Shown in pieces: positions 7,130 through 20,042 of a DNA stretch of 64,000 nt. The notes below the pieces were generated by a model, which did not search any database, was not told the DNA's origin, and saw only the letters and a list, made by a program, of their open reading frames with translations. This stretch comes from Miltoncostaea sp963823515. Its GTDB lineage: Bacteria > Actinomycetota > Thermoleophilia > Miltoncostaeales > Miltoncostaeaceae. The DNA lies in NCBI GenBank assembly GCA_963823515.1, contig CAWGMB010000019.1, positions 558,001 to 622,000 of the forward strand. The letters run 5' to 3'. Positions within the stretch are counted from its first letter, which is position 1. Every line of letters starts with the position of its first letter. Position numbers and translations under genes: made by a program.

Positions 7130-7947
7130 GCCGCCATCGACCAGATCAGCTCGCAGATGTCGACCGGCTCCGGAAAGCCCTTCAGCTCGGCGCCCACGCG
7201 CGGGCCGAAGGCGAACCCCTTGCCGATGCTCAGGTCGCGGACGACGCCGGAAACGACGATGCTGCCCGGGTCGGCCCGGTCGCAGAGCCGCGCGGCGAGC
7301 TGCACCGCCGCGCCGAAGAGGTCCTGACCCTCGGTGACCGGCTCGCCCGCGCTGAGGCCGATCCTGACCCGCATGGGGGCCTCGGGGTGGGTCTCGGCGT
7401 GGGCCGCGAACGCGCGCTGGATGTCGACCGCCGCCGCGAGCCCCGACCGCACCGAGGCGAAGGACCCCATGATGCCGTCGCCCGTGTGCTTCACCTCGCT
7501 CCCGCCGTGCTGGGCCAGCGCCTCGCGGACGATGGCGTCATGGCGCCGCAGCAGCTCCATGGCCCCGTCGTCGCCGAGGCGCTGCACCATGGCCGTCGAG
7601 CCCTCGAGGTCCGTGAACAGGATGATCCGGAACGCGCTCTCTGCTTCCCGCCCGCCCGCCAGCGGGTCGTCGGCCCAGCCGAGGAACCGGTGTACGTCGT
7701 CCGGGTCGACGGGGATGATCTCGTTGGCGATCTGCCCGTGCGCGTGGCGGTGGACGGCTTGGGCCGCCTCGGCGTCCGGTGCCTCCACCAGGCAGAAGGC
7801 GGCCTGGCGGTCGTAGTCGAACCAGTACGACAGGAAGCGCACGTCATGCGCCTTCTGCGCCTCGAGGTCGCTCATGTGAGCCGCGGCCACATGAGCGGCG
7901 GTCGCCCCCTCGAGTTCGTGCCGGTCCATGAAGAAGGCCACGTCCAC
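7126..7947 (-). CDS. DUF4242-like (Ni-binding type) domain fused to class III adenylate/guanylate cyclase
   Basis: Residues 1-95 of this 273-aa cytoplasmic protein resemble the small DUF4242 / SCO4226-type nickel-binding ferredoxin-like domain: MDRHE, two AAHM-type His, FCLVEAPDAEAAQAVHRHAHG. Residues about 107-273 are a class III nucleotide cyclase. FTDLEGSTAM holds the first metal Asp, KHTGDGIMGSF the second, and IGLSAGEP follows. The product is probably cAMP; cGMP cannot be excluded. The stop overlaps the start of the receiver/flavoprotein gene by GTGA, so a metal- or redox-sensing signalling pair is a reasonable inference. The gap downstream of pckA suggests its own promoter near 7950-8020. 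Confidence 0.85.
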   Translation of the reverse strand: MDVAFFMDRHELEGATAAHVAAAHMSDLEAQKAHDVRFLSYWFDYDRQAAFCLVEAPDAEAAQAVHRHAHGQIANEIIPVDPDDVHRFLGWADDPLAGGREAESAFRIILFTDLEGSTAMVQRLGDDGAMELLRRHDAIVREALAQHGGSEVKHTGDGIMGSFASVRSGLAAAVDIQRAFAAHAETHPEAPMRVRIGLSAGEPVTEGQDLFGAAVQLAARLCDRADPGSIVVSGVVRDLSIGKGFAFGPRVGAELKGFPEPVDICELIWSMAA

Positions 7948-8019
7948 AACCCCGACTGCCGATGGTGGGAAGGCGTCCAGTCTAGACGGACGGCTCCGGC
8001 GCCTCGCCCGAGCCGGCCG

Positions 8020-8045
8020 CCCGGCGGCGCGTCAGCGCCGCCGGG
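8020..8045 (-). terminator. Hairpin 10 bp past the pckA stop
   Basis: CCCGGCGGCGC at 8020-8030 pairs perfectly with GCGCCGCCGGG at 8035-8045 around the tetraloop GTCA. It sits directly downstream of pckA and upstream of the cyclase gene, both on the minus strand. No T-run is present. Confidence 0.7.
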
Positions 8046-8054
8046 CGGGGTCCC

Positions 8055-9627
<1,573 letters not shown>

Positions 9628-9647
<20 letters not shown>

Positions 9648-9986
9648 CCGTCAGATTCCGCCCCCCGCCAGGGCCGAACACCCAGTAGACAACCGCCGGA
9701 AGGAGCGCGGCGGCGGGGAGCGCCACCGGGGAGCCTGCCACGTGGAGCGCGATCCCGCATCCGAAACCCGCCCCCCAGCAGCACAGACCCGTAATTCCCC
9801 ACCCTCGGCATGCGGCTGTTCCACGAAGCGCGCGTGTATCGCACAGATCGCCGCGGGCCCCGGCCTGGCGCGGGCCACCGCGACGCCCGCCACTCCGACG
9901 TTGACCCCGAACCAGCCCACCATCATCAGGAGCATCGCCACCGAGGCCGTGCGCCGGCTGCCGACCTCGCCGAGGGGTTCGGCCAT
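9628..9986 (-). pseudogene. Relic of a membrane permease (NCS1 cytosine/allantoin type likely)
   Basis: A start at 9986 gives MAEPLGEV followed by the membrane segment SVAMLLMMVGWFGVNVGVAG. VGWFGVN is the kind of segment seen near the N-terminus of NCS1-type permeases. After VARARPGPAA the frame becomes nonsense. In another frame, a second membrane segment (CWGAGFGCGIALHVAGSP, then ALPAAALLPAVVYWVFG) runs to a stop at 9628-9630 and looks like the last helix of the same kind of transporter. The two ends of a protein normally about 400 aa long are thus joined in about 360 bp. An internal deletion plus frameshift explains this best. The family call is from memory of the motif and is moderate. 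This relic accounts for the otherwise geneless stretch between pckA and the VOC gene. Confidence 0.5.
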
Positions 9987-10017
9987 GAGCCAGCCGCCGC
10001 CGTGCATCCGGCGACGG

Positions 10018-10023
10018 TATCCT
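10018..10023 (+). promoter_or_regulatory. -10 element TATCCT for a near-leaderless transcript
   Basis: TATCCT ends 7 bases before the GTG of the VOC gene at 10031, with no Shine-Dalgarno site between. This spacing puts the transcription start at or next to the start codon, as in actinobacterial leaderless genes. The same hexamer precedes the start at 63130 by 6 bases. No good -35 was seen. Confidence 0.45.
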
Positions 10024-10030
10024 GCGGGCC

Positions 10031-10798
10031 GTGGGCGAGCGGACCTCCTACGTGCCGGGCACGTTCTGCTGGACCGACCTCGCCGCCCGCGACGTCTGGG
10101 GCGCGGCCGCCTTCTACGAGGGGCTGCTCGGGTGGGAGCGCGACGAGATCCCGGGCTCGGGCGGATACCTGCTGATGCGCCTCGGCGGGACGGTCGTGTG
10201 CGGCATCCACGGCATGAGCCCCTCGGCAGCGCCCGACGCCCTGCCGGCCTGGACCTCCTACGTCTCGGTGGACGACGCCGAGGCGACCGCCCGCCGCGCC
10301 GCCGAGCTCGGCGGGCGCATCCTGCGCGCGCCGGTCGCGATGCCGGGCATGGGCAGCTCGGCGATCGTCGCCGACCCCCAGGGCGCGGTGCTCGGCCTGT
10401 GGCAGCCGGACGGCTTCGTCGGCGCGGAGCTGGTCAACGACGTGGGCGCGATGTGCCTCAACCAGCTCAACACGCCCGACCCGATGGCGGCGGCGGCCTT
10501 CTACATCGGCCTGCTGCCCTGGGAGATCTCCCAGGTGGCGGAGGACCCCGCGCCCTACTGGGGCATCACGAACAAGGGCCGGCTGAACGGCGGGATGATG
10601 GGCCAGCCGCCGCCCGCGCCGCCGATCTGGCTCGTCTACTTCACCAGCGAGGATCTCGACGGCTCGGACGCCCTGATCGTCGACCTGGGCGGCCAGGTCG
10701 TGGTGCCCCCGATGAGCGTGCCCGGCGGCCGCATCATGGTGGCCTGCGACCCCTGGTACGCGTTCTTCGCGCTGCTCGAGGGGAGGGTCGATCCGTAG
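10031..10798 (+). CDS. VOC (glyoxalase/bleomycin-resistance fold) family protein, two domains
   Basis: This 255-aa protein has two tandem vicinal-oxygen-chelate domains, about residues 8-125 and 135-252. Domain 1 begins GTFCWTDLAARDVWGAAAFY and ends with ADPQGAVLGLWQ. Domain 2 begins CLNQLNTPDPMAAAAFYIGL. Such two-domain proteins resemble the actinobacterial CFP30B/27-kDa antigen group. The reaction and metal are unknown. The start is GTG (VGERTSY). The next gene follows closely on the same strand and is probably co-transcribed. Confidence 0.8.
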   Translation: MGERTSYVPGTFCWTDLAARDVWGAAAFYEGLLGWERDEIPGSGGYLLMRLGGTVVCGIHGMSPSAAPDALPAWTSYVSVDDAEATARRAAELGGRILRAPVAMPGMGSSAIVADPQGAVLGLWQPDGFVGAELVNDVGAMCLNQLNTPDPMAAAAFYIGLLPWEISQVAEDPAPYWGITNKGRLNGGMMGQPPPAPPIWLVYFTSEDLDGSDALIVDLGGQVVVPPMSVPGGRIMVACDPWYAFFALLEGRVDP

Positions 10799-10832
10799 GG
10801 ACCAGCTGGCCGCGCTCGGCGTCCAGCTGCCG

Positions 10833-11321
10833 GTGCTCCCCACCATCGTCCTCGGCGCCCTGCCGGGCGACGCCGACTGGTCGGCGCGGCTCGCGCGGAT
10901 CGGCGTGGACGTGACCATGAGCGGCGCGGCGGAGGACACCCCGCAGACGCTCGCGGCGGCTCGTGCCGCGGCGCCCCACCTGGCGGTCAAGGCGCGCATG
11001 GGCGACGCTCGCGCTCTCGACGGTCAGCGTGGGGTGATCGTGGAGACCGAAGGCGCGGTGCCCGAGGGCCTCTACCGCCTCGGGCACGACGAGGGCGTTG
11101 TCGTCGCCGTCGAGCCCGATGCCCCGCTCGAGGACGTGATGGACGTCGCCCGCTACGTCCTCGGTCGCGCGCGCGAGGGCGTCCCCTCGGCCCTCTGGGT
11201 GGCGGCCGCCCCGGGGCTGGAGCGGCTCGATCCGGGCCTGGTGGAGCAGAAGCTCGAGGTGCTGGTGACCGGCGCCAGGCAGGCGCGGCTCTACCTGGCC
11301 AAGGAGCAGTTCGACATCTGA
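10833..11321 (+). CDS. Conserved protein of unknown function
   Basis: I do not recognise this protein of about 162 aa. It has the alternating strand-helix look of a small alpha/beta or TIM-barrel-derived domain: VLPTIVLGALPGD, then PHLAVKARMGDA, RLGHDEGVVVAVEPD, ALWVAAAPGLERL, and a basic end LYLAKEQFDI. The frame stays open upstream of the listed GTG. QLAALGVQLP reads as coding, so the true start may be CTG at 10806 or ATC at 10791, the latter four bases after GGAGG at 10782-10786. It follows the VOC gene almost directly. Its last 31 bp overlap the convergent PAP2 gene. No signal peptide or membrane segment is present. Confidence 0.6.
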   Translation: MLPTIVLGALPGDADWSARLARIGVDVTMSGAAEDTPQTLAAARAAAPHLAVKARMGDARALDGQRGVIVETEGAVPEGLYRLGHDEGVVVAVEPDAPLEDVMDVARYVLGRAREGVPSALWVAAAPGLERLDPGLVEQKLEVLVTGARQARLYLAKEQFDI

Positions 11322-12052
11322 GGCTCGGCCGCGCCGGCGCGAGCCGTGCGCCAGCCGACGACCGCCACGGCGCCGAGCGCCATGACCAGCCCGCCCGCGA
11401 GCGCATCGACGATGTAGTGGTTGGCGGTGCCGACGATCGTCAGGAAGACGACCGCCGGGTAGGCGAGCGCCATGGCCCGCAGCGGCCAGGAGCGGACCAG
11501 GACGACCGCCGCCACGCCGATCAGCGCCGCGTAGCCGAAGTGCATCGACGGCACGGCCGCGTAGGGGTTGAACACGCCCGAGAGCACCCCGCCGTGCAGG
11601 TCGACGCTGCTCACCGTCCGCAGCGTGTCCACGAGGCCCTCGCGGCCGGCCGCGAGCCGCGGCGGGGCCACCGGGAAGACCATGAAGACGACGATGGCGA
11701 CGCCGTTCGCCACCAGGAACGCGTTGCGCACCAGGGGGTAGACGTCGCGCCGGCGGCGGTAGAGCCAGACGAAGAACAGCGGCGTCACGATCCAGTGGGC
11801 CGTCAGGTAGAAGAGGTTCAGGATCTCGACCAGCAGCGCGTGCTCCATCACGCGCTGCTGGATGGACGTCTCCACGAACAGCCCGGAGCCCTTCTCGAAG
11901 CCGATCAGCGACCTCGCGTTGCGAAACGCGGTCGCGGGGCTGCCGATCACGAGGGCGCGAGAGGCCTGGTAGACGACGAGCGCGAGCGCGAAGACGCCGA
12001 CCTCGCGGATCCACGCGGAGCGCGGGACCAGGCGGTGGGCGGCGGAGAACAT
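11291..12052 (-). CDS. PAP2-superfamily integral membrane phosphatase/transferase
   Basis: This 253-aa protein has about six membrane segments. The phosphatase-like motifs are VPSMHFGYA (motif with catalytic His) and VGTANHYIVDALAG (third motif with His and Asp). This variant, with an N-terminal long-loop segment including SIQQRVMEHALLVEILNLFY, is like the PAP2 subgroup related to inositol phosphorylceramide synthases and actinobacterial inositol-phosphate transferases. The substrate is probably a lipid phosphate or phosphoinositol-type donor at the membrane, which is inference. The gene converges on and overlaps the previous gene by 31 bp. Confidence 0.8.
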   Translation of the reverse strand: MFSAAHRLVPRSAWIREVGVFALALVVYQASRALVIGSPATAFRNARSLIGFEKGSGLFVETSIQQRVMEHALLVEILNLFYLTAHWIVTPLFFVWLYRRRRDVYPLVRNAFLVANGVAIVVFMVFPVAPPRLAAGREGLVDTLRTVSSVDLHGGVLSGVFNPYAAVPSMHFGYAALIGVAAVVLVRSWPLRAMALAYPAVVFLTIVGTANHYIVDALAGGLVMALGAVAVVGWRTARAGAAEPQMSNCSLAR

Positions 12053-12147
12053 GGGTCGCAGCCTCCCGCGCCCGCCCCCGGCCGACCAGGGGGGTAGCCC
12101 TGGTCCGTATCCCTGGAGTGGGTGCGGTCACCCGTGGGAGAGGACCC

Positions 12148-12459
12148 TCAGAGGCCGAGCACGGTCATCAGCGCCTCGTCCACCGAGCGCAGCTCCGCGT
12201 GACTCAGGCGGCCGGCGTTCTCGCCCAGGCACACCCGATGTCCACGGCGCGCAGGTGCTCGACCAGGACTCGTGTGACCTCGCCCTCGATCCGGGCGCCG
12301 GAACGTCACGGCCGCCGACCGGCGGAACGTGGGGGCGATCAACGCCATCGAGAGCCCGAGGAACTCGTCCGCCTGGACGACGACGGCGAATCGGGGGCCG
12401 TGCTGCTCGTGGCCCGCGCCCGGGGGAAGGCGCAACCGGTGGACGTCGCCCCGGGTCGC
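12148..12459 (-). pseudogene. Decayed MazF/PemK-type toxin
   Basis: The frame beginning at 12459 reads ATRGDVHRLRLPPG, FAVVVQADEFLGLSMALIAP, the N-terminal half of a MazF-like endoribonuclease. It then loses sense near 12320. In a second frame IEGEVTRVLVEHLRAVDIG continues the toxin, and a third change returns to the first frame for LGENAGRLSHAELRSVDEA and a stop at 12148. One extra and one missing base explain this. The start is also lost: the codon at 12459-12457 is GCG where GTG is expected. That same base change turns the antitoxin stop TGA into CGA. The toxin is thus not made as a functional protein. Confidence 0.7.
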
Positions 12460-12662
12460 TCCGGCCAGTCGGAGGGCAGGGCCTCCATGCCGGCCATCAC
12501 CGCGCGGCGCTCGGCGTGCTCCACCAGGGCGAGACGGACGGCTTCGGATTCGGTGCGCCCCTCGCGCATGAGCAGGGCCAGGCCCTCCTCGGAGGGCCGA
12601 TCGAGCCGGGCGCGGACGACGCGGGATGCCATGCGGCGAACGTGGGACAGGATCTGCCACAC
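12339..12662 (-). CDS. Ribbon-helix-helix antitoxin of a degraded toxin-antitoxin pair (reads past its old stop)
   Basis: The first about 60 residues read ARLDRPSEEGLALLMREGR and TESEAVRLALVEHAERRAV, typical of small RHH antitoxins of MazE/VapB type that bind operator DNA and neutralise a toxin. The start is GTG with GGAGG four bases upstream. The domain should end at about residue 67 (PSDWPE). There a CGA replaces the expected TGA, and the frame runs on for 40 residues of Ser/Arg-rich out-of-frame toxin sequence. The RHH part may still fold, but the partner toxin is broken. It lies 37 bp downstream of metH on the same strand. Confidence 0.65.
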   Translation of the reverse strand: MWQILSHVRRMASRVVRARLDRPSEEGLALLMREGRTESEAVRLALVEHAERRAVMAGMEALPSDWPERPGATSTGCAFPRARATSSTAPDSPSSSRRTSSSGSRWR

Positions 12663-12699
12663 AACGCCTCCGAATCGAACGGAGGCGGCGGTAGCCGTG

Positions 12700-16410
<3,711 letters not shown>

Positions 16411-16420
16411 CCGGGGGAGG

Positions 16421-16636
16421 TTAGCGTCCCTCGCCCGTCGGGTCCGGGAAGAGCACCCGCGCGATCGCCGGACCGGCGATGATCCCGGCGACGACGATCC
16501 CCACCGCGACGAAGCCGAGGGTCTCGTCCTCGTTGGCGACCGAGTAGATGCCCAGCGGCGCGGCGATCACGCAGGTGGCCACGAGCCGGATCGTCTTCTC
16601 GGCGCGCGGCGAGAGCCGGCGGATCCACCCGATCAC
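16421..16636 (-). CDS. Small two-helix membrane protein of unknown function (71 aa)
   Basis: The GTG start at 16636 overlaps the stop of the upstream ketosynthase gene (GTGA). The protein begins VIGWIRRLSPRAEKTIRL, then has two hydrophobic helices (VATCVIAAPLGIYSVA and FVAVGIVVAGIIAGPAIARV) separated by NEDETLG, and ends FPDPTGEGR. It is too short to assign by family. The tight coupling on both sides (4-bp overlap with fabF, 10 bp to metH) and the clean membrane pattern support a real gene. A role with fatty-acid synthesis is suggested only by position. Confidence 0.7.
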   Translation of the reverse strand: MIGWIRRLSPRAEKTIRLVATCVIAAPLGIYSVANEDETLGFVAVGIVVAGIIAGPAIARVLFPDPTGEGR

Positions 16637-17895
16637 GACGCGTCGTCCTCGTGGCGGGTCAGCGCGAGCACCGCGTTGTGGCCCCCGAGGCCGTAGGAGG
16701 CCGAAAGCGCGACGCGGATGTCGGCGGGACGCGCGACGTTGGCGACGTGGTCGACGCCCGCGCAGGCCGGGTCCACGGAGTCCAGGTTGATCGTGGGGGG
16801 CAGCATCGACTCCTTCAGCGCGAGGGCCGTGATCGCCGCCTCGAGCGCCCCGGTCGCGCCCATGCAGTGGCCGTGCATCGACTTGGTCGCGCTCACGGCG
16901 ACCCGGGCCGCGACCTCCTCGCCGAGCACGATCTGCAGCATGCGCACCTCGGCCGGGTCGCCGGGCTGACTGGCGCCGCCGTGCGCGTTGACGTGGTCGA
17001 CGTCTCCGGGGGCGATCCCGGCGTCGTCGAGCGCCGCCCGCACCGCGCGCGCCTGCGGCACGCCGCTCGGATCCGGGTCCGTGATGTGGTACCCGTCCGA
17101 GCTCGCCCCGTAGCCGGCCACCTCGCAGACGATGTCCGCCCCCCGGGCCAGCGCGTCCTCGAGGCGCTCCAGCACCACCACGGCGCCGGCCTCGCCCACC
17201 AGGAAGCCGTCGCGGTCCTGGTCGAACGGGCGCGCGGCGCCGGCGGGGTCGTCGTTGCGGTGCGAGAGCACGCGCATCGCGTCGAAGCCCGCGACGAAGT
17301 AGGGAGAGATCAGCGTGTCGCCGCCGCCCGCCAGCATCGCGCGCGCATCGCCGCGGCGGATCGTCTCGGTGGCCGTGCCGATCGCGTCGGTGCCGGCGGC
17401 GCATGCGGTGCAGATCGCGGTCACGGGGCCGCGCAGTCCGAGCTCGATCGACACCTGCCCGGCGCCCATGTTGGCAACGCTCAGGGGGATCGCGAAGGGC
17501 GAGACGCGGTCGGGGCCGCGCTCCAGCATGATCCGGTGCTGCTCCTCGCGGGAGATCGTGCCGGACCCGCCGTTGCCGATGATCGCCCCGATGCCCGCGC
17601 CGTCGTGGTCGATCGGCATCCCGGAATCGGACAGGGCCAGCTGCGCCGCGGCGACCGCGAGCTGCGCGTAGCGATCCATGCGCCGCGCCGCCTTGCGGTC
17701 GATGAAGTCGGCGGGGTCGAAGCCGTGGGCCTCGCAGGCGATCCGCACGTCGGAGTCGGTGGTGTCGAACAGCGTGATCAGCCCGGCGCCCGAGCGCCCG
17801 GCGACCACCGAGCTCCACATCTCCTCGCGGCCGATGCCCAGGGGGCAGGCCACGCCGATGCCGGTGATGACGACGCGCGCGCGTGCGGGGCTCAT
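16633..17895 (-). CDS. fabF: Beta-ketoacyl-ACP synthase II, copy 1
   Basis: This 420-aa condensing enzyme extends acyl-ACP with malonyl-ACP in type II fatty-acid synthesis. The catalytic Cys is in ICTACAAGTDAIG, the first His in HVNAHGGAS and the second in KSMHGHCMGA; YGLGGHNAVL closes the fold. All three active residues are present, so this is not a chain-length-factor-like partner. The usual NAHGTST is altered to NAHGGAS, a small deviation. The start overlaps the stop of the second ketosynthase gene by 4 bp. About 420 aa is normal length. Confidence 0.93.
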   Translation of the reverse strand: MSPARARVVITGIGVACPLGIGREEMWSSVVAGRSGAGLITLFDTTDSDVRIACEAHGFDPADFIDRKAARRMDRYAQLAVAAAQLALSDSGMPIDHDGAGIGAIIGNGGSGTISREEQHRIMLERGPDRVSPFAIPLSVANMGAGQVSIELGLRGPVTAICTACAAGTDAIGTATETIRRGDARAMLAGGGDTLISPYFVAGFDAMRVLSHRNDDPAGAARPFDQDRDGFLVGEAGAVVVLERLEDALARGADIVCEVAGYGASSDGYHITDPDPSGVPQARAVRAALDDAGIAPGDVDHVNAHGGASQPGDPAEVRMLQIVLGEEVAARVAVSATKSMHGHCMGATGALEAAITALALKESMLPPTINLDSVDPACAGVDHVANVARPADIRVALSASYGLGGHNAVLALTRHEDDAS

Positions 17896-19148
17896 GCGTT
17901 CCTCAGCTTGGAGAAGGCGAGCACGGCATTGTGCCCGCCGAAGCCGAACGAGTTGGAGAGCGCCACGTCCACCTGGGCTTCTCGGGGGGTGCCGATGACG
18001 TGGTCCACGCCGCCGCAGGCGTCGTCGAGCGCGTCCACGTTGATCGTGGGCGGCACGCGGTCCTCGCGGACGGCCAGCGCGGCGAGCACGGCCTCGAAGC
18101 CGCCCGCGGCGCCCATTCCGTGGCCGTGCATCGACTTGGTGGAGGAGACCATCAGCCGGGCCGCGTGCTCCGCGCCGACGAGCTGGCGCACCGCGCCGAT
18201 CTCGACCGGGTCGCCCGCCGGCGTCGACGTGCCGTGAGCGTTGACGTAGTCGACCTCCGACGCGTCGAGCCCGCCGCGCTCCAGCGCTCCGCGCATCGCC
18301 GCGACCTGCCAGCGGCCGCTCGGATCGGGCTCGGTGAGGTGGTACGCGTCGCTGCTCGCTCCATAGCCGCGCAGCTCGCAGACGATCGGCGCGCCCCGCT
18401 CCATCGCGTGCTCCAGGCTCTCCAGCACGAGTACGCCGGCGCCCTCCGCCGAGACGAACCCGTCGCGCTCGACGTCGAAGGGGCGGCTGGCACGCTCGGG
18501 CGCGTCGTTGCGCCGCGAGAGGGCGCGCGTCGCGTCGAGCCCGGCCATGCAGTAGGGGGTGACGCCGGCCTCGGTGCCTCCCGCCACCATCACGTCGGCC
18601 GCGCCGCGACGGATGATCGCGGCGGCCTCGCCGATGCCGTGGTTACCCGACGCGCAGGCGGTGACCACGCACGAGCTCGGGCCGCGCAGCCCGAGCTGCA
18701 TCGACACGTGACCGGCGGACATGTTCACGATCGTCATCGGCACCATCAGCGGCGAGGCCCGCCCGGGACCGCGCTCCAGCAGCGCGATGTGGTTCTCCTC
18801 GAAGGTCTCGCTGGCGCCGTTGCCGGTGGAGATGACCGTGCCGGCACGCGCGCCGTCGGCCTCGATCGTCAACTCCGCATCCTCCACCGCCAGCTTGGCC
18901 GCGGCCACGGCGAACTGGCTCGCGCGGTCCATCCTGCGCGCCGCGCGCCGGTCGAGCCCGAAGTCGGCCGGATCGAAGCCCTCGACCTCGCAGGCGATCT
19001 TGCAGGCGTGGGCCGACGTGTCGAAGCGCGTGATCAGCCGCGCCGTGGAGCGGCCCGCGAGCGCCGCGGCCCAGGCGTCGCGCCAGCCGATGCCGAGAGG
19101 GGAGACCATCCCAAGCCCGGTGATGACCACCCGCCGTTCGTCTCTCAT
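17892..19148 (-). CDS. fabF: Beta-ketoacyl-ACP synthase II, copy 2
   Basis: This 418-aa paralogue lies directly upstream of the other fabF, with the 4-bp overlap. The catalytic Cys is in VVTACASGNHGIG, the first His in NAHGTSTPAGD (the canonical form) and the second in KSMHGHGMGA; FGFGGHNAVLAF is near the end. Two adjacent active-looking ketosynthases suggest a division of chain length or unsaturation work (FabF/FabB style) or recent duplication. The family ranges are too close to say which. The gene is co-transcribed with fabG upstream by a 4-bp overlap. Confidence 0.93.
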   Translation of the reverse strand: MRDERRVVITGLGMVSPLGIGWRDAWAAALAGRSTARLITRFDTSAHACKIACEVEGFDPADFGLDRRAARRMDRASQFAVAAAKLAVEDAELTIEADGARAGTVISTGNGASETFEENHIALLERGPGRASPLMVPMTIVNMSAGHVSMQLGLRGPSSCVVTACASGNHGIGEAAAIIRRGAADVMVAGGTEAGVTPYCMAGLDATRALSRRNDAPERASRPFDVERDGFVSAEGAGVLVLESLEHAMERGAPIVCELRGYGASSDAYHLTEPDPSGRWQVAAMRGALERGGLDASEVDYVNAHGTSTPAGDPVEIGAVRQLVGAEHAARLMVSSTKSMHGHGMGAAGGFEAVLAALAVREDRVPPTINVDALDDACGGVDHVIGTPREAQVDVALSNSFGFGGHNAVLAFSKLRNA

Positions 19149-19879
19149 ATGCGCAGTCCCCCGTCCACGGCGAGCACCGTACCCGTGATGAAGCCCGAGG
19201 CGCCCGAGCAGAGGAAGGCGACGGGCCCGGCGACGTCCTCCGGCGAGCCGAGGCGTCCGAGCGCCGTCGCGCCCAGCAGATGGTCGCGGTGCTCATCGGC
19301 GAGCACGTCGGTGAGGCGGGTGGCGATGTAGCCCGGCGCGACCGCGTTGACGCGCACCCCGCGCGACCCGGCCTCACGCGCCAGCGCCCGGGTGAGGCCG
19401 ATGATCCCGGCCTTGGAGGCCGCGTAGTTGGCCTGACCGGCGTTCCCCTGGACGCCCACGACCGAGGAGACCGCCACGATGCTGCCGGCACGCCGGCGCA
19501 TCATGCCCCGCAGGGCCGCTCGCACCATCGCCATGGTGCCGGTCAGGTTGACGTCGATCGGGTCCCTCCACGCCTCGCCGCCCATGCGCACGGCCGGTCC
19601 GTCGCGCGTGATGCCCGCGTTCGCGACGAGGGCGTCGAGCGGCCCGAGCGCCTCCTCGACCTCATGCACCACGGCAGCGGCGTCGTCCCAGTCGCGCGCC
19701 TCGGAGCGCCGCACGTGCGCCCGGCCTCCGGCGCGGGCCACCTCGGCGGCCGCCGCCTCGGCGCCCGCGAGATCCTCCGCGTAGGTCAGGCCGACGTCGT
19801 AGCCCTGCCGTGCGAGGGCCACCGCGCACGCCGCCCCGATCCCCTTGCTCGCCCCGGTGACGAGCGCGACGGGCGGCAT
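19145..19879 (-). CDS. fabG: 3-oxoacyl-ACP reductase
   Basis: This 244-aa short-chain dehydrogenase reduces 3-ketoacyl-ACP with NADPH. TGASKGIGAA (cofactor loop), NAGITRDG, the SSVVG segment with catalytic Ser, YAASKAG with Tyr and Lys, and GYIATRLT are all present. The start is set at the ATG at 19879 (MPPVALVTGASKG), which fits family N-termini. An in-frame start 19 codons earlier would add an unlikely basic leader. The 163-bp gap to fabD upstream holds no acp gene and probably carries a promoter or processing site; nothing definite was seen there. Confidence 0.93.
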   Translation of the reverse strand: MPPVALVTGASKGIGAACAVALARQGYDVGLTYAEDLAGAEAAAAEVARAGGRAHVRRSEARDWDDAAAVVHEVEEALGPLDALVANAGITRDGPAVRMGGEAWRDPIDVNLTGTMAMVRAALRGMMRRRAGSIVAVSSVVGVQGNAGQANYAASKAGIIGLTRALAREAGSRGVRVNAVAPGYIATRLTDVLADEHRDHLLGATALGRLGSPEDVAGPVAFLCSGASGFITGTVLAVDGGLRI

Positions 19880-20042
19880 CAGTGTCGTGCCAGGTGACGT
19901 TGGCCGTGTTCTGGCCGCGAAGATCCCGCGGGACAAGGACGCACTCGAGGTCGATAGCTGTGCCTATCGGCCGAGGCGAGGACGCCGTATCCGCGATGAT
20001 GTGCAGCGCGCCAGAACCGGGCGAACGTTGCGTGGCGCGGCA

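Noticed and set aside
16633..19148. Ketosynthase plus chain-length-factor pair of an aromatic polyketide cluster
   Set aside because: Both proteins keep the active-site Cys and both His, neighbours are fabG and fabD, and no cyclase, dedicated ACP or tailoring genes are nearby. Two FabF-type enzymes fit better.
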